Below, piece after piece: positions 22,113-34,051 of a stretch of 64,000 nt of DNA. Location of the stretch: the NCBI GenBank assembly GCA_038087015.1, contig JASBNA010000014.1, forward strand, positions 1-64,000, written 5' to 3'. The DNA is from Cerrena zonata. Lineage: Eukaryota; Basidiomycota; Agaricomycetes; Polyporales; Cerrenaceae. The notes under the pieces are model-generated. The model did no database searches. It was given only the letters and a program-made list of their open reading frames with translations, and was not told the origin of the DNA. Every line of letters begins with the position of its first letter. The stretch's first letter is position 1. A program made the translations under genes and the position numbers.

Positions 22113-22725
22113 GGCAAGAACGACGAGGAGTTTTAGTATTACTGATTTACAACACCGAGGGGGCCGTAGATGCTGATTCGAGCGGGAGGCAGAGCAATAC
22201 GAGGATCAACATTGTTAACGGGCCGCAAGTGAGGCTTGTTGGTCACGCAGCATGGAATACTTACGACAAGAAGCAAGACTTACTGTATTAGCTCCATGTT
22301 ATGGCACGAGAAGTAGTGAGTGAGATTCTCCATATATTCCTCAATGAAACGCTGAAGAGCTGAAGAGGAAAGCTCCCTTGTGGTGAGACTGATCGTGACA
22401 AGGACAATGATGTAAGAAGGTAGGATATATATGCATAAGGTGTGGCAGATGTCTAGCAGATGACTATGAATTGACTTCTGACCTGCATGGACGCAACCCA
22501 GTGACCGTAAGTTGCGAAGAAAGAATGGCCCGCCGTCAGACGACGGTGTCAATCCAAATAAGGAAGGTATGATGTTCGACTCTACACTGTCATACCGCGT
22601 AGATAATATAGCACATGAGATGATTTACGGGACAGTATCAGATACGAATGTCTTTTTCAGTGACCATCTTTTATCTATCTATACTGACAGGGCCCTCTTC
22701 CTTCTCGTCGGTCCAGATCCTCTCC
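22113..22725. other. Intergenic stretch upstream of the alpha-galactosidase
   Basis: About 610 bp between two minus-strand genes; expected to hold the alpha-galactosidase promoter. No other feature was recognised. Confidence 0.4.
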
Positions 22726-25700
22726 TCAAGTTTGAGTGGCTTTTGTGGCGATCTCAGCATTTGTAGCTGCTTTATCGAGCCGCAGTGCATCTCCAAGCCG
22801 GTCTCGATCGCTCGAGTCCACAGCTTGTTCATCAGCGAAAGCCTCAATTTGGCTTGTGACGTTCCACTTCGTGAGTGTGTCGAGGACATCGTCGGGCAAA
22901 TCTCCGAAATTGTTCTCCCGGAAGAACTCATCCTCCTGCATCCTCAAACGTACAAGAACAGTTATGAGGTGAAATACGTCAGATTCCTTGGTGATATCAA
23001 ATGTTTCTATTTCATGATCCAAGATGTATGTAGACTGTGACACAATCAGTGAGGACTATCCACACATTAGTATAAGAACTCACACGAGATCGTTTCCCTG
23101 TTGGGTCATTGTACGACCGAGCCATGATCAGCTGCCCTGTCCAACCCGTAACATGCAGACCAAATACGGGATAATTTTCTGTTTTCACTCCGAGGGTTTC
23201 AAGGAACTCTACTAGTGAGACAAGATATTGGCGACATCGGTCTAACGATTGGATTTGAACAGCCCCCGGTCGTTTGTGCTCTGTCACAAAGAAAGAGACA
23301 AGAATGTGATCATTGTGGACTGCCATTCGGACCCGTGCTTTTGCCTTTGCAATTTCGTCCGATGATGTCTCATCTTCAGCTGGGGTGGGGATTTCTATTG
23401 AAGAAACAACAGACTGTCGGTGTTCGTCCGAGGTCTGGATTAGACAGGATTTCCGGGCTAGCTCCTCAGCTTTTTCCCGGCCCAGTTTTCCCCCTGTGTT
23501 AAGAGCGTCCACTAACTTCTTGATAGGGTAGGCCGGCACAACGCAAATTGTATCACAAATTCCACTTCTTGGCTCTAGTTTGGTTCTCCAGACTGCGATC
23601 TCTGTGAAGTCCGATGTATTGGATGCTTTCCTAATGATACCTGATGTCGTTTTAAGAGCTGCAGACGCGTGACAGACAAGGGTTGTCACAGATTCGGGGA
23701 GGTCTACATCGTCATCGAGATAGGAATTCTGGAACACCAAGGCACTCATAATGTTGAAGTAATACCTGATTGCTTCTAAGAAGGGCTTAGGCGATTGGTT
23801 CTTGTATTTCACTGAAGCATCTAGGGCAATGTTTCTTGGGAAGTTTATTTTATGCTCCAGTCTATCAGCCTGTTAACATTTACGATGAAGATACCAAAGG
23901 ACTGATAAACGTACAGCATTCTTCTACGTCCCGTTCGGTCTCCATAAGCGTAGAACTGTAGGATCAGCGCATCCCATAGATTGCGAGATTCAGCTTCATA
24001 CACAGCTCGATCATACATTAGGTCATCGTTTGCCATTCTAGCGATATCCTCGAAAACGGAGACAATAGAGGAAGGATATTGTTCAATCCAAGTTAGTATT
24101 TCGCATATTTTGCCGTCCACAACTTCAATGTCATTCTGAGGCTTGACTTCGGGCCATCCTTGTCTTACTTTCGTCATAAAATTCTTGAAGCGGTCCTCGT
24201 ATCCCCGATCCTAGACGGCGACATCATTAGACTCTGATAAAGATGTGTTCAAATAAGATTGGTACTACTGGAATTGCAGCGCACCAATCATTTGGTATCG
24301 CAATTCGACCAGTGATCTTGTTGTATTGGCCGGTCATTTCTGTGACAAATCTAAGCGCTTTGTGATCGTCTTTCAGACCCGCGGTCCTTGGGAGACTGAA
24401 AGCCAATCTGTCTATCATCCAATTTGCCTGATAGTCAGTAGATGCCGAATGATTAATAGGGCTTGACGAGCGATGTGAGGAGCTAGGCAGATCTTCCTCC
24501 AGCGTGCTCATCGTTGAGTGGGTGCTAGGACTACGCGTTTCTGTATCTGAATCATCGCTGGACGTGGATGCAATTGTGATGCTGGCGGTTTCTCCGGGGA
24601 CATCTTGGCTATTTAGACTGGTTATAGAATTGTTGGGATAATAGACTGAGGATGCTTACGATGAGCTTGGGATGTCGTCTCTCCAAGAAACAATTCGAGC
24701 TTCAATATCTTGATAAGTAGTACCTCGGTCAGGACAACGATTGCCGTGATCGGTTCTCCAACAGATGTCCTCGTAGAACAAAAGTTCAGAAGCCTTCTTT
24801 ATCACATCGTCGAAATGACGCTTAAGACTGAGGAGGAACTGTGAGAATGCACAGATAGATCTGGCATTTTTCAGATCATAGTAACTCCTGCATGGTTGTG
24901 ACGGAAGACCAGGGTGAGACCTAGCAATATGCGGAACGAGCTGACGTTGGAAGTATTAGTGTGGGACAGGCATTTTCTGGGAAATTTACCTCAACCACGT
25001 CCTCGTTATCCTCAAGCTTATTTTTCATATCAATCCAGCCCAGGAGGACTTCAACGTTTGTACCAGAAACCGATATCCCGACGACCGGAAGGTCCGTGAC
25101 ATTCCAAACACACCTCTGGAATAAGGTACTGGTGATAAGAGAAATAATATCGTTCGCATTACCGATCACTAGCAATGGGAGGTATGCTATAGTCTTGTCC
25201 TTGTCACTCTGGCTCGTGCCACTGAGTAGGTACGCATCTGTAGGTAAGCCGAGAGGTTGCAATAAACTTTCATCGGAGGCATCACTCTCGCAGGGCTTGT
25301 TCTGTTCGCCAAATATCACGTAAGATAAGAGAAGATCAGATAGACCGGAGGCTGCGTGAGATTGTGCGCTATTAAAACTTTGAACTCGGGGCATATTGAA
25401 ACGTCCATTCGTGCTGCACGAGAGTTAGTTCCCATGAGAGCGACGCTATACAAATCACGCTTACAGAATACGTAGCTTATTATTGAACTCCATAGTCGAT
25501 ACAAGAACATTGATAAGTTGACGAATCAATGGAGACGTGTAAAGAGGTGTACATTCCTCAGGAGGGAGATTCGAAAAGATGTCGGAAATTGTCAAGACGG
25601 AGTCGAAAATCTGGTTTATTGGCATACAATGTGAAGAGGCGTCTCCATTGCATGTGTAAACCTCCGTGAAACTTGATTCGTTACTTCCAAGCTGTATCAG

Positions 25701-25850
25701 ATTAGCTTGGATGGTAGAAGAAAATAAAGAGAATGGTGGTGTAGGCGGTAAAGGACAATAGAAGTGTTGTCTCAGCCGCTGTATATGAGGAGGTAGATCG
25801 TCGCGTTGCGAGACATAGTGGACCTGTACACCATTTAGAAGTACTGACAT
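22726..25850 (-). CDS. Large unrecognised intracellular protein
   Basis: Start at 25850 (MSVLLNGVQVHYVSQRDD), stop at 22726. The body is split into many exons that I can follow in pieces. One segment has AYLPLLVIGNANDIISLI and VVGISVSGTNVEVLLGWID (about 25395-24950). A Ser/Thr-rich linker follows (about 24660-24430). Helical stretches are near 24180-23900. A long exon at about 23090-23850 carries AIRYYFNIMSALVF and YPVFGLHVTGWTGQLIMARSY and splices by GTGAGT to a last exon beginning STYILDHEIETFDI. The GLHVTGW...G...ARSY followed by LDHEIETFDI pattern is familiar from agaricomycete proteins with a degenerate kinase-like or recognition region, but I cannot name the family. No signal peptide or membrane segment. 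Exon joins between 24,900 and 25,450 are uncertain. Confidence 0.5.
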
Positions 25851-26360
25851 GTTGCACTGAAGACTGAAGTACTGACAGCAATACGAGAACCTGAGTCTTT
25901 AATTTGCTGCAAGGCGTTTGTATCTCCGCTCGGTCTTTTCCGAGTCTCTTCACTGAGGTGTGGACAAGGTGCGGAACAGTTAACACGACGTAGATGCGTT
26001 TAGGTATCCAACATTTCCTTGTAGCAAATAAAGCAAGACCATTGCTTATGAATGCTATTATCTTGAGACCAACGAATTACGCAGCCATTATTACCATTAT
26101 TATATCCCATTGATTAAGATTGCTTTATTTTTATCTACACCAATCCTAATAGCCTATGTCTTAGACTGGTGGTATCAGTCCAGCATACATAGCATACATC
26201 AAGGAAAAAAGATAACGGTAACGAGGCTGAATATATAACGCGTCGCGTCCTGTCGTAATTCTCAGGGGCACACGTGACCGTGTCTCTAGTACATTCTGTC
26301 AGTACGACACGCAGTCCTCCACAAATTTGGACTCAATCTCCTTCTCCTCACTATCTCAAT
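25851..26360. other. Intergenic stretch, divergent promoter region
   Basis: About 510 bp between divergent starts. AT-rich in 26030-26150. An in-frame upstream ATG at 26274 for the plus-strand gene is noted in that entry; nothing else is seen. Confidence 0.4.
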
Positions 26361-28937
26361 ATGAGTTACAATTTACGCAAACGCAAGAATGTAGAGCACT
26401 CGATACATGAGACATTGCCTGTAGTCAAGCGGGCCAAAAAGAAAGAACAACATGAAACTCCTCCCCGTCGTCTCCGAAAGAAAGGATCTTTACAGGATCT
26501 TCCTAAGATGCCTCTGGACATCATCTATGAGGTACTTCAACCATTTAGGGAGCATATAATATATTCGTTATAGTCATATTCTGATTTTTTATCCCCAGGT
26601 GCTTGTATATTTACTCCCTAATGATCTGCTTAATCTTGCGAGGACAACGAAAGAGTTTCGAGACCTGCTCATGTCTCGAAATGCAAGTCCGTTTTGGAAG
26701 GCTGCTAGAAAGAACGTTGAGGGTCTACCTGATTGTCCTCCCTTTCTCAGTGAGCCAGCCTATGCAAACTTGTGTTTCCAAACATCTTGTCACGTACGTT
26801 TCACGCCTGTTGTCATATGAACACCCCTCACATGGACTGTGTCACATCTTAGAACTGCTTGACAGGAGGTGTGCAAACTGTGCTGTGGAGCCTTCGTGTG
26901 CGTTACTGTAAGAAATGCCAGGATATGTTAGTACTACAGCTCAAACAATTATTTGGTCCTCACTTGATTCCGGAACATGATCCATAGGTTATTGATTAAC
27001 AGTCGATATGAGTTTGCGGAGTTTCATCGTGACTATGGCGATATCTACATCGGAGCTCCTGCTGTACGGGAAGGTGAGAATACTCCATTTAGTATCACTG
27101 TGTCGACACATTGAATATATTCCGTTACAGTGTGTTTTATTAGGCGATTTGGCATGCTCTGTTCTATCTACCGTATACCTGAACTTCAAGACACAAAGAT
27201 GGCGTTCGAGAAACTTGACATCAGTCAACGGGCGACCTGGCTCGAGGAACGAAAGAACTGGTGCAAGGACGTTGATGAGGTGAGTCAATGTTCTCCTTCA
27301 TTTGATTTGCTTATATTGACATATACATGGTAGTGGGCGCGCACTTGTCGAAACTGGTACGAGATTTTTCAGGCAGCACGTAAGGACCTTATTGCTCAGA
27401 CCAAAGAAGCAAGGCTTTCTGCGTATGTGATCTCAACAATGTCGATGTAGCTTGCGGGAACTAACATGCTCGTAGGATCATTGCGAAGCTGAGAGAGGAG
27501 GGGTGGAATGAGGAGCTTCAGCACATGAATCTGCAGTATTCACATCCACTACTCACTCTGAAGCCGGTAAAGCAACCACGGAAACTCACAGAAAGAGGTA
27601 AATAGATTTGTGGTCACAACCTACCCAATTGACCAACGATATCTTTAGTCTGGTTGGGCATGAGAGATGAAGTCATCTCTTTCATGCAAAGCTATAAAGC
27701 CAAAAGATTGCTTGCTGAACGGCGTGATCTCTTGTATCCTCGTCTAATGGTTTTGAAACAAGCCGTACGAACCTTTCAGACCGACCTGGGTGGAATGTGC
27801 CCACCAGAGCGCGACATTGCTTCCTTTCCAGAATTTCGAGCCATTATCGATGCTCCTAAGGATGTCGATGTGTCACTCGCCAGTTTTCTTGCTCTTCAAA
27901 AAAACCTGGTTGACCTTGTCTCGCGATTTAGAGGAGACAAAAAATCTGTTTTACGCGCTTTCCTCCAAAAGAAGATGAGCATGAGTATTCGGGACGATAT
28001 TGACATCTTCGATCTTGCAATCACGGCTGCGCTCCAGTCCACTCATGAAACGAATTTCTTTTTTTTCGACGTGTCAGGTTCGGCCAATGATCACTTGTAC
28101 AACAACTTCAATCGATATACACCGGAGAACAATGACGACGAACACAGAACCATGTACGATGATGTGGTTACCTCCATCCTGCATAGCCGCCCTTGGTCGA
28201 CTTTACACCATGACATCTGTGTTGAGCTGATAACACATATTATCCATTGTTACGGAGAAGATCCTGCCGATGCCACTGCCGCTGCCATGGACAACAAGGA
28301 TACCAGATTATGTTGCAAATCACCTGAGTGTGATAGTAAAACCACTCACGTAATTCTGACATGGAGAGCAGCAGTACGTGTCGTTTGTTTCTCTGTGGCC
28401 TTGACTAAAGAGTTTCCTTCCTCACAAAGCTTCGACATTTCATCGAGAGACATCCCAACGTTATCACATCCAAGAGAAATCTCAGAAAATTACTTACCAA
28501 AGCGGACGATAAAGAGGCCGGACAAGTCAGACATTTGGAGATCGAAGCCAGAGCAGCGAAACGCATCAGTTGGAGGGTCCTCAAATATTGTACGCATTGC
28601 CCTGAGAATATGTGGTGTACTAGGGACGATATCTCCGTACATATGCAAGAACGGTAAGTAACTTTCAACAAAGCAAGACAACATGGCCCTAATATCAAAA
28701 CCCGATAGGCATGGCGTTAAACAAGCCATCGAGAAGCGCGACTTCTGTGTTCACGAGTCTGCAACGTTTCCGGCTTGCGAGTTCTACTTGATATCCGACA
28801 AAGCTTCCAAGAAACAGCGCGAAGATGCGATAAATGTAATACTGCCATTCCGAGTCACACGTAACTCTGAATCTCAAGGTGCTTTATTTCCGAAAACTAA
28901 TCATGTAGTGGGAAGATTCAGTACCACGAATTTCTAA
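26361..28937 (+). CDS. F-box protein with C-terminal C2H2-type finger, 687 aa
   Basis: Ten exons join in phase: 26361-26531, 26599-26793, 26853-26926, 26988-27073, 27131-27279, 27334-27422, 27476-27597, 27649-28373, 28430-28653 and 28709-28937. After a basic N-terminus (SYNLRKRKN) the F-box reads LPKMPLDIIYEVLVYLLPND, then LARTTKEFRDLLMSR. Next comes the agaricomycete family block LPDCPPFLSEPAYANLCF, NCLTGGVQTVLWSLRVRYCKKC and EEGWNEELQ. The final exons hold IIHCYGED, VILTWRAA and a C2H2-type finger (CTHC, with His residues after VHM and MQER). F-box proteins of this group are presumed SCF ubiquitin-ligase adaptors. A shorter copy of the C-terminal third lies at 15475-16245. An in-frame ATG at 26274 could add 29 residues, but 26361 fits the family better. 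Confidence 0.85.
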
Positions 28938-29195
28938 CTGCTTCCCAACATGTTCATGTTGATAATGTCTCTTTCTTACAATAATTGGCATAATTAATAA
29001 TATTGATTTGAGTATACCTAATCGAAATAAGAGTAGGTCTATTGTGTCATCACGGGATATGTTTGCTATGTTCCAGTCCGAATTGAAATAGTCAGCCACA
29101 TATCCGCGATGGTTGGTCGGAAGCACTGACGAACGCTGTGGTTGACTATCCCTCCGTTCTTATAGCTCTTTTCTATCTTCCTTCCTCATGCCACC

Positions 29196-32100
29196 ATGAA
29201 CTCTTATGGTTCGGTACACGCCGTCCAGCCTATGACAAGAGCTAGTACAGCACAAGAGTCAGACCAAGTTCTTACACCACGCGACGCTTTCGGGTACTCT
29301 CAGGCTCCTCGGTCCCACCAGAAAGAGTCGAACTCCTACCGTCATGAAACCTATCAGAGAGGGGATGACAATGACATGTACAGGTCAGACTCTCGTCCTC
29401 CGAGCACGAAGAGAACTGGATATGCGCAAGAAACTCTGGATTCGGAAATCGAGATAAACCCCCTCGGACCTTACTTCTCCTTGCCTAAAGACCCAACGGC
29501 AGAGCAGACTCCCTTGTCTCGTAAACGAACCACAAAGGACCTAATCACCCGCTATGAAACGATGGATTCTTCCCGTGCATCAAGTAGACGGTCATCTCTA
29601 GCAAGCAGCAGAGCTACTCCCACTCGTCTTGAAAGCCCTGCACAGAAGCCTCGCAAAGGCAAATCACCTATTCGACAATCTTTTCGGAACCTACTATCAG
29701 TCTTTGGAAAGAAGCCGAAAGCTCCTGTCAGAGAAGATTACTATACCCATACTAATCCTACTACATCTCGTAACTTCACAAACGTTCAACCTGCACTACT
29801 TCGCCAGGTATCACCAATAGATACTGCTCGGGCAAATTCCTCTACTGCCGACATCATTCCAACGACTGCTGTAATATGCAATACCCCGAATTCTCTACAT
29901 TCTGGCGCACTCTTGTATCTTTGTCGAGACGCAACACCAGGTTCATTTCCCGTCTGGACTAGTTGTACTGCTGTTCTTCATCCTTCCCATATCCTTGTCA
30001 CTTGGCACTCTTCTCATGGAAATCCATCTACGTCTATGGTCACTCTAGCTCACTGCACAGACGTTAAATCTCTGGCCTTAACGGATCTCGAGGATACCGA
30101 ACGGAGCCTCTTGCCCTCGGATGCCACCATAACAGAGCTCAAAACATTTGAACTTCAGTTTGAAGGTCGAGCCAGAGAGAAGTTTGCAGCGAATTCTGTC
30201 AAGGAGCGTGCAGCTTGGGTTAATGCCATCTGGTAAGTTCATCATACTCTAAGCAGGATAATTGACTGACTCGCTCAAATAATGTAGGGATGCGATATTA
30301 CAAGCCCAAGAACGCAAGAGTTACTTCTCGTCAGCTACAGATGATAAACCGGCACCTATATTTACACCTGAGGAACCGAAATCCCTCCCTCCCGCTCCAG
30401 CTGAATTCTATACACCTCCCAGCAGTCAGCCTACAGTACAGACGGTCTCTGTACGGAGAGACCTTCCTGCTCTTCCGGCACTTGTTTCTCCAGTGCGGAT
30501 CTCTCTGTACGATGCTCCTGTGTCCCGCACCAATTCTCCTCACTCGACGTTACAAACGCCATCTCCTGCTCGTAATCAGAGCCCTTCTATTCGGAACCTG
30601 GACCAACGCTCAGTGGTAAAACAACGCCTTGCTCAGATAGAACGAACCTATTCAGAAGAAAGTTCTCAAACTCGTCTGACGACTCCCAAATTCAGGGGCA
30701 GCTACATGCGAACATCCTCGCCGTTGACACCGACATCTTCACGAGGAGGTCCTATTATGTCTCGTCAAGGGACCACTGAATCTGCTACTGGCGAATCTAT
30801 AATTGAGTCTTATGCGAATGTCGGTCGACATCAGTCTGTGTCCAAATCTTCTGCAAGAATAATGACTACACCTTGCCGTCGTGTACAATCCGGAGACTCA
30901 GCATCATCATCTCAAGCCCCTCTGCGTGAAGATCTTTTCTCCCCAGCTTCCAAGTACTCTACCGACGAGAAAACCCAACCATTTGGAGTTTCTTCACGTC
31001 TGCATACTATTTCTGGTCTACCCATGCAAGAATCTCGGCCTCCTTTGATCTATAATCTTGGCGGTGTGCTTGCTCAGACAGTAGCTTCGAGGGAATCGAA
31101 GCCTTTGCCGACACCGGACTTGGAGGATCGACTTGCCAATCTCCAACAAGATGTTGAGCTCTTAACTTCGAGTCGTACTGAGGCGTCGGTCGCGAAGAGT
31201 GATGGTCAAACTGAACAAGCTCTGCGTAGCATCCAGACTACTGTCAAGGGTATCGAGGGCCAGGGGACCATAAACGGACAGGACTTGACAATGATTCGCA
31301 GCCACGTTGGGACCATCCTATCCGAGCTTCGTACACATGCAGCGAATAGGCACGACCAAGCCCCTTCCGTCGGGTTAACGGAAATCGAGGGGGTATCGCA
31401 GAAGTTGGAAGATCTGCGAACAGCCCTCTCGAGTCAACTCCCTGAACTTATGAAGAAAGTCGAGATGCTTGGGACTATATCGGATGTGTCGACGAGTGGA
31501 AAAGGACCTGTCGTCATGCGAAATGTTACTCCCGATAGTGCTTCCAGCGACAACCCGGCAGTGGACCTTGCACCTGTGGAAGAGAAATTGACTCAGTTAC
31601 TCTCTCTATACCAGACTTTACAAACGGCTTCACCCGGTGAACAGGGACCTAATGAAGAGACAAAGAACCAGGTAAGTAAACCAGAATGATAAATTTGCGA
31701 GACTAACAAACAATCTGATTAGATGGAGGAAATTCTCGAGTTACTCAAGACTGAGCAGGCGCAGCGTGCAACACAAGTTGAGCAACAAACCGACAGCGTG
31801 AGATACCTCAATGAACTGAACACGGTATGTGCCTATGGCTTGTAGCTGTTACCCAAACTAACTTTCCGCTTCTTAGTGGCTCGAGGCATTCGTGAACCAC
31901 GGGACATCCCAGATTGACACCGTCGTATCTGGTGTTCATCAACTCTGCAAGGAACTGGGTCCTGTTACCGAGCTCCAAAATCTTACGCCTGAGGGAGAGG
32001 AGGGGGGAGAACCCCGAGAGCATTCGAGCAGCCTCTTGTCTGATATCCGTAGGTTCTTGATCAAGAACCAAGACAGAGAAGAAAGTACGGCGGTGCTGCA

Positions 32101-32817
32101 GGCTTCCGTCAATGGTCTAGTTGCTGCTGTGCAAGAGGATCTTCGTAGGAATGCGGAGGCTCGCAATCAGCTCAGTAAGTCTAGCGATAATTTAGTCAGT
32201 CTTCTTGGGTGATAATGCTGAATGTTTTACAGCAACCGAGTCTATCGTTGGCTTGATTGAACGCCAACGTCAGGATCAAGAACGAATGTTGAGGAGTTTA
32301 CAAAGTGGTAAGGAATACCTATTTTGTTACCGCTCGATTTCTGTTCTGACATTCCCATAGAACTTGCTAATGAAATCCGTGGACAGCGTTTGCGCTTCGT
32401 TGATGCCATGAAGGAAGCTACGGCGATCAACGTGCAAAGTATGTCTGTTGACTTCTACATATAATTCGGCGACTGATATTGCATTAGTTCATGTCGAGGA
32501 ATTCAAGAAAGAACTCACCAAAGAGGTTCTATTGATGACCCAAGAAGTTGGCCGTCTCCAGAGGGAACGTCAAACGTTAGAATCACAAATTGCAGACTTG
32601 TTTGCGTTTTATGCCAAGCAGAAGCAAAGTACTGGCGAGGTAAGTTCACCAATATTTTCTCGGAGGATATATGCTGATTAGACTTTTGTAGCCCGCCATA
32701 TCGTCTGCGCCCGGGTTTTCCATCCCTACCCAACGGCAGAAGGTTCCGCGCGCCCTTCCCTCGATGCGTCGCAGGCCTCTCCCGACTCCATCACCTGGAC
32801 CTTCTGGGAGGGGATGA
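29196..32817 (+). CDS. PH-domain protein with long disordered region and coiled-coil C-terminus
   Basis: Early exons are 29196-30232, 30288-31671, 31723-31824 and 31877-32174; shorter ones follow to the TGA at 32817. Residues 1-200 are Ser/Arg/Pro-rich with many SP/TP sites. Residues about 220-350 look like a pleckstrin-homology domain: ALLYLCRD, a beta-rich stretch, FELQFEGRAREKFAANS, and the closing helix ERAAWVNAIWDAIL, which spans the first intron. A second low-complexity region of about 250 residues and heptad-rich helices follow (LEDRLANLQQDVELL, then EEFKKELTKEVLLMTQEVG). The tail is basic and proline-rich (RRPLPTPSPGPSG). Such proteins usually sit at membranes or the cell cortex through phosphoinositide binding; the exact role here is not known. 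Confidence 0.65.
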
Positions 32818-33148
32818 TTTTGTATCGCATGTATCATTGGTTTTTTTATCGAGTGTATCTATCTGTATATCTTGTTAGTTGGCTATATTCATCTCGTTAT
32901 TCGTGCCCTGAAATCGTGACGAGTAGAGATTCAGAGAATCATCAACCTCTTCCCCAGAACCGATTTCATTCACGTTCAAATTGTGGTCGGTGTTAAGCAA
33001 TTACGTAATCGGGATTATTCGCCCAAGTTACACACAAGTGACCTCACGTTGGCCGGGCTGTTTTACCTGCCCACATCAGTATTGACTGTCGTATGATAGC
33101 GCACGAAGAGATCTATTAGCGTCCCAAGTTTATCTAGATGTGACAGAA
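32818..33148. other. Intergenic stretch between convergent genes
   Basis: About 330 bp of 3' flanks. No feature is seen beyond pyrimidine-rich runs. Confidence 0.4.
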
Positions 33149-33808
33149 CTATCGGGAACCCAAGGCATGCTGGATTGCCTCGTAGACATCGGCCTCAATG
33201 CGGGCTTCCAACTTGTCCTCTTCTGAGCCATTGCCGGCAGCTACACGCAGGGCCTCTTGGAGGTTGGCACGGACAGCCTGGTCAGAGAGATATTAGGGGG
33301 TATGACAGATTATAAATGAGTAGTTACATACCTCGGGTGAGAACTCTTCAATAGGAGCAGCTTCCACAGCGTTGATGGTCAGCTTGTTGTTGGGGTGGAC
33401 GGTGGCGAATCCACCAGAGACTACCAGGTGTACACATTGAGTACGGCAATAATATTGATAATAAATGAACACGTACCGAACCACTTCTTGGAAGTGTTTC
33501 CCGACTCGATCACTTCAACAACACCAGGACGCAAAGGCTCGATAGAGGGAACGTGGTTGGCGAGAATACCCATGTCACCAGTAGCAGCAGCCAAGTTTAC
33601 TTGGACGGCATCTGTGGACGAGAAGATGGTCTAGAATGGTTTCCATGAAGGCATTGTCATAGGTATGATTCGACTTGGAACATACCTGGTGAGGCAAAAC
33701 CAGAGAGAGCTTGATTTTGTCCGCTACTTCAGCGTAGCCACGGCGGCCCAAGGGAAGGGTTTTTGGTACTCTCCGACCAGCAGTAGAAAGGAGACGAAGG
33801 GCAGACAT
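33149..33808 (-). CDS. ATP16: Mitochondrial F1F0-ATP synthase delta subunit
   Basis: Central-stalk subunit (bacterial epsilon homolog) that couples proton flow to ATP synthesis at the inner mitochondrial membrane. Exons 33686-33808, 33477-33630, 33332-33420 and 33149-33277. The start MSALRLLSTAGRRVPK is an arginine-rich mitochondrial presequence ending near RRGYAEVADKIKLSLVLPHQ. The beta-sandwich core shows VQVNLAAATGDMGILANHVP (the family signature), LRPGVVEVIE and VSGGFATVHPNNKLTINAVEA. The C-terminal helical hairpin reads ARIEADVYEAIQHALGS. Length fits the fungal family. An upstream in-frame ATG at 33841 would weaken the presequence, so 33808 is preferred. It is divergently transcribed from the AlkB-like gene with about 240 bp between the starts. 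Confidence 0.93.
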
Positions 33809-34051
33809 GGTTGAGAGGTTCGATGGCAAACTCAGAACCACACGCAGAACCTTTCCCTACCTCATCCGGAATGTGCCGGAACGGAGATTGAGCGCTTGCA
33901 CGGCCGTCCCACTTAGGAAGTGCTTCAAGATGCCAGTCTTGGGAACCAACTATCGCTCCGTGGGCTTCTTTGACTAGACCTCAAACACTGCTCATTGTTG
34001 ACGATGACCTGGCGTTACTGATCCCTTGTTCTTGCCTACCTACACTCAATT

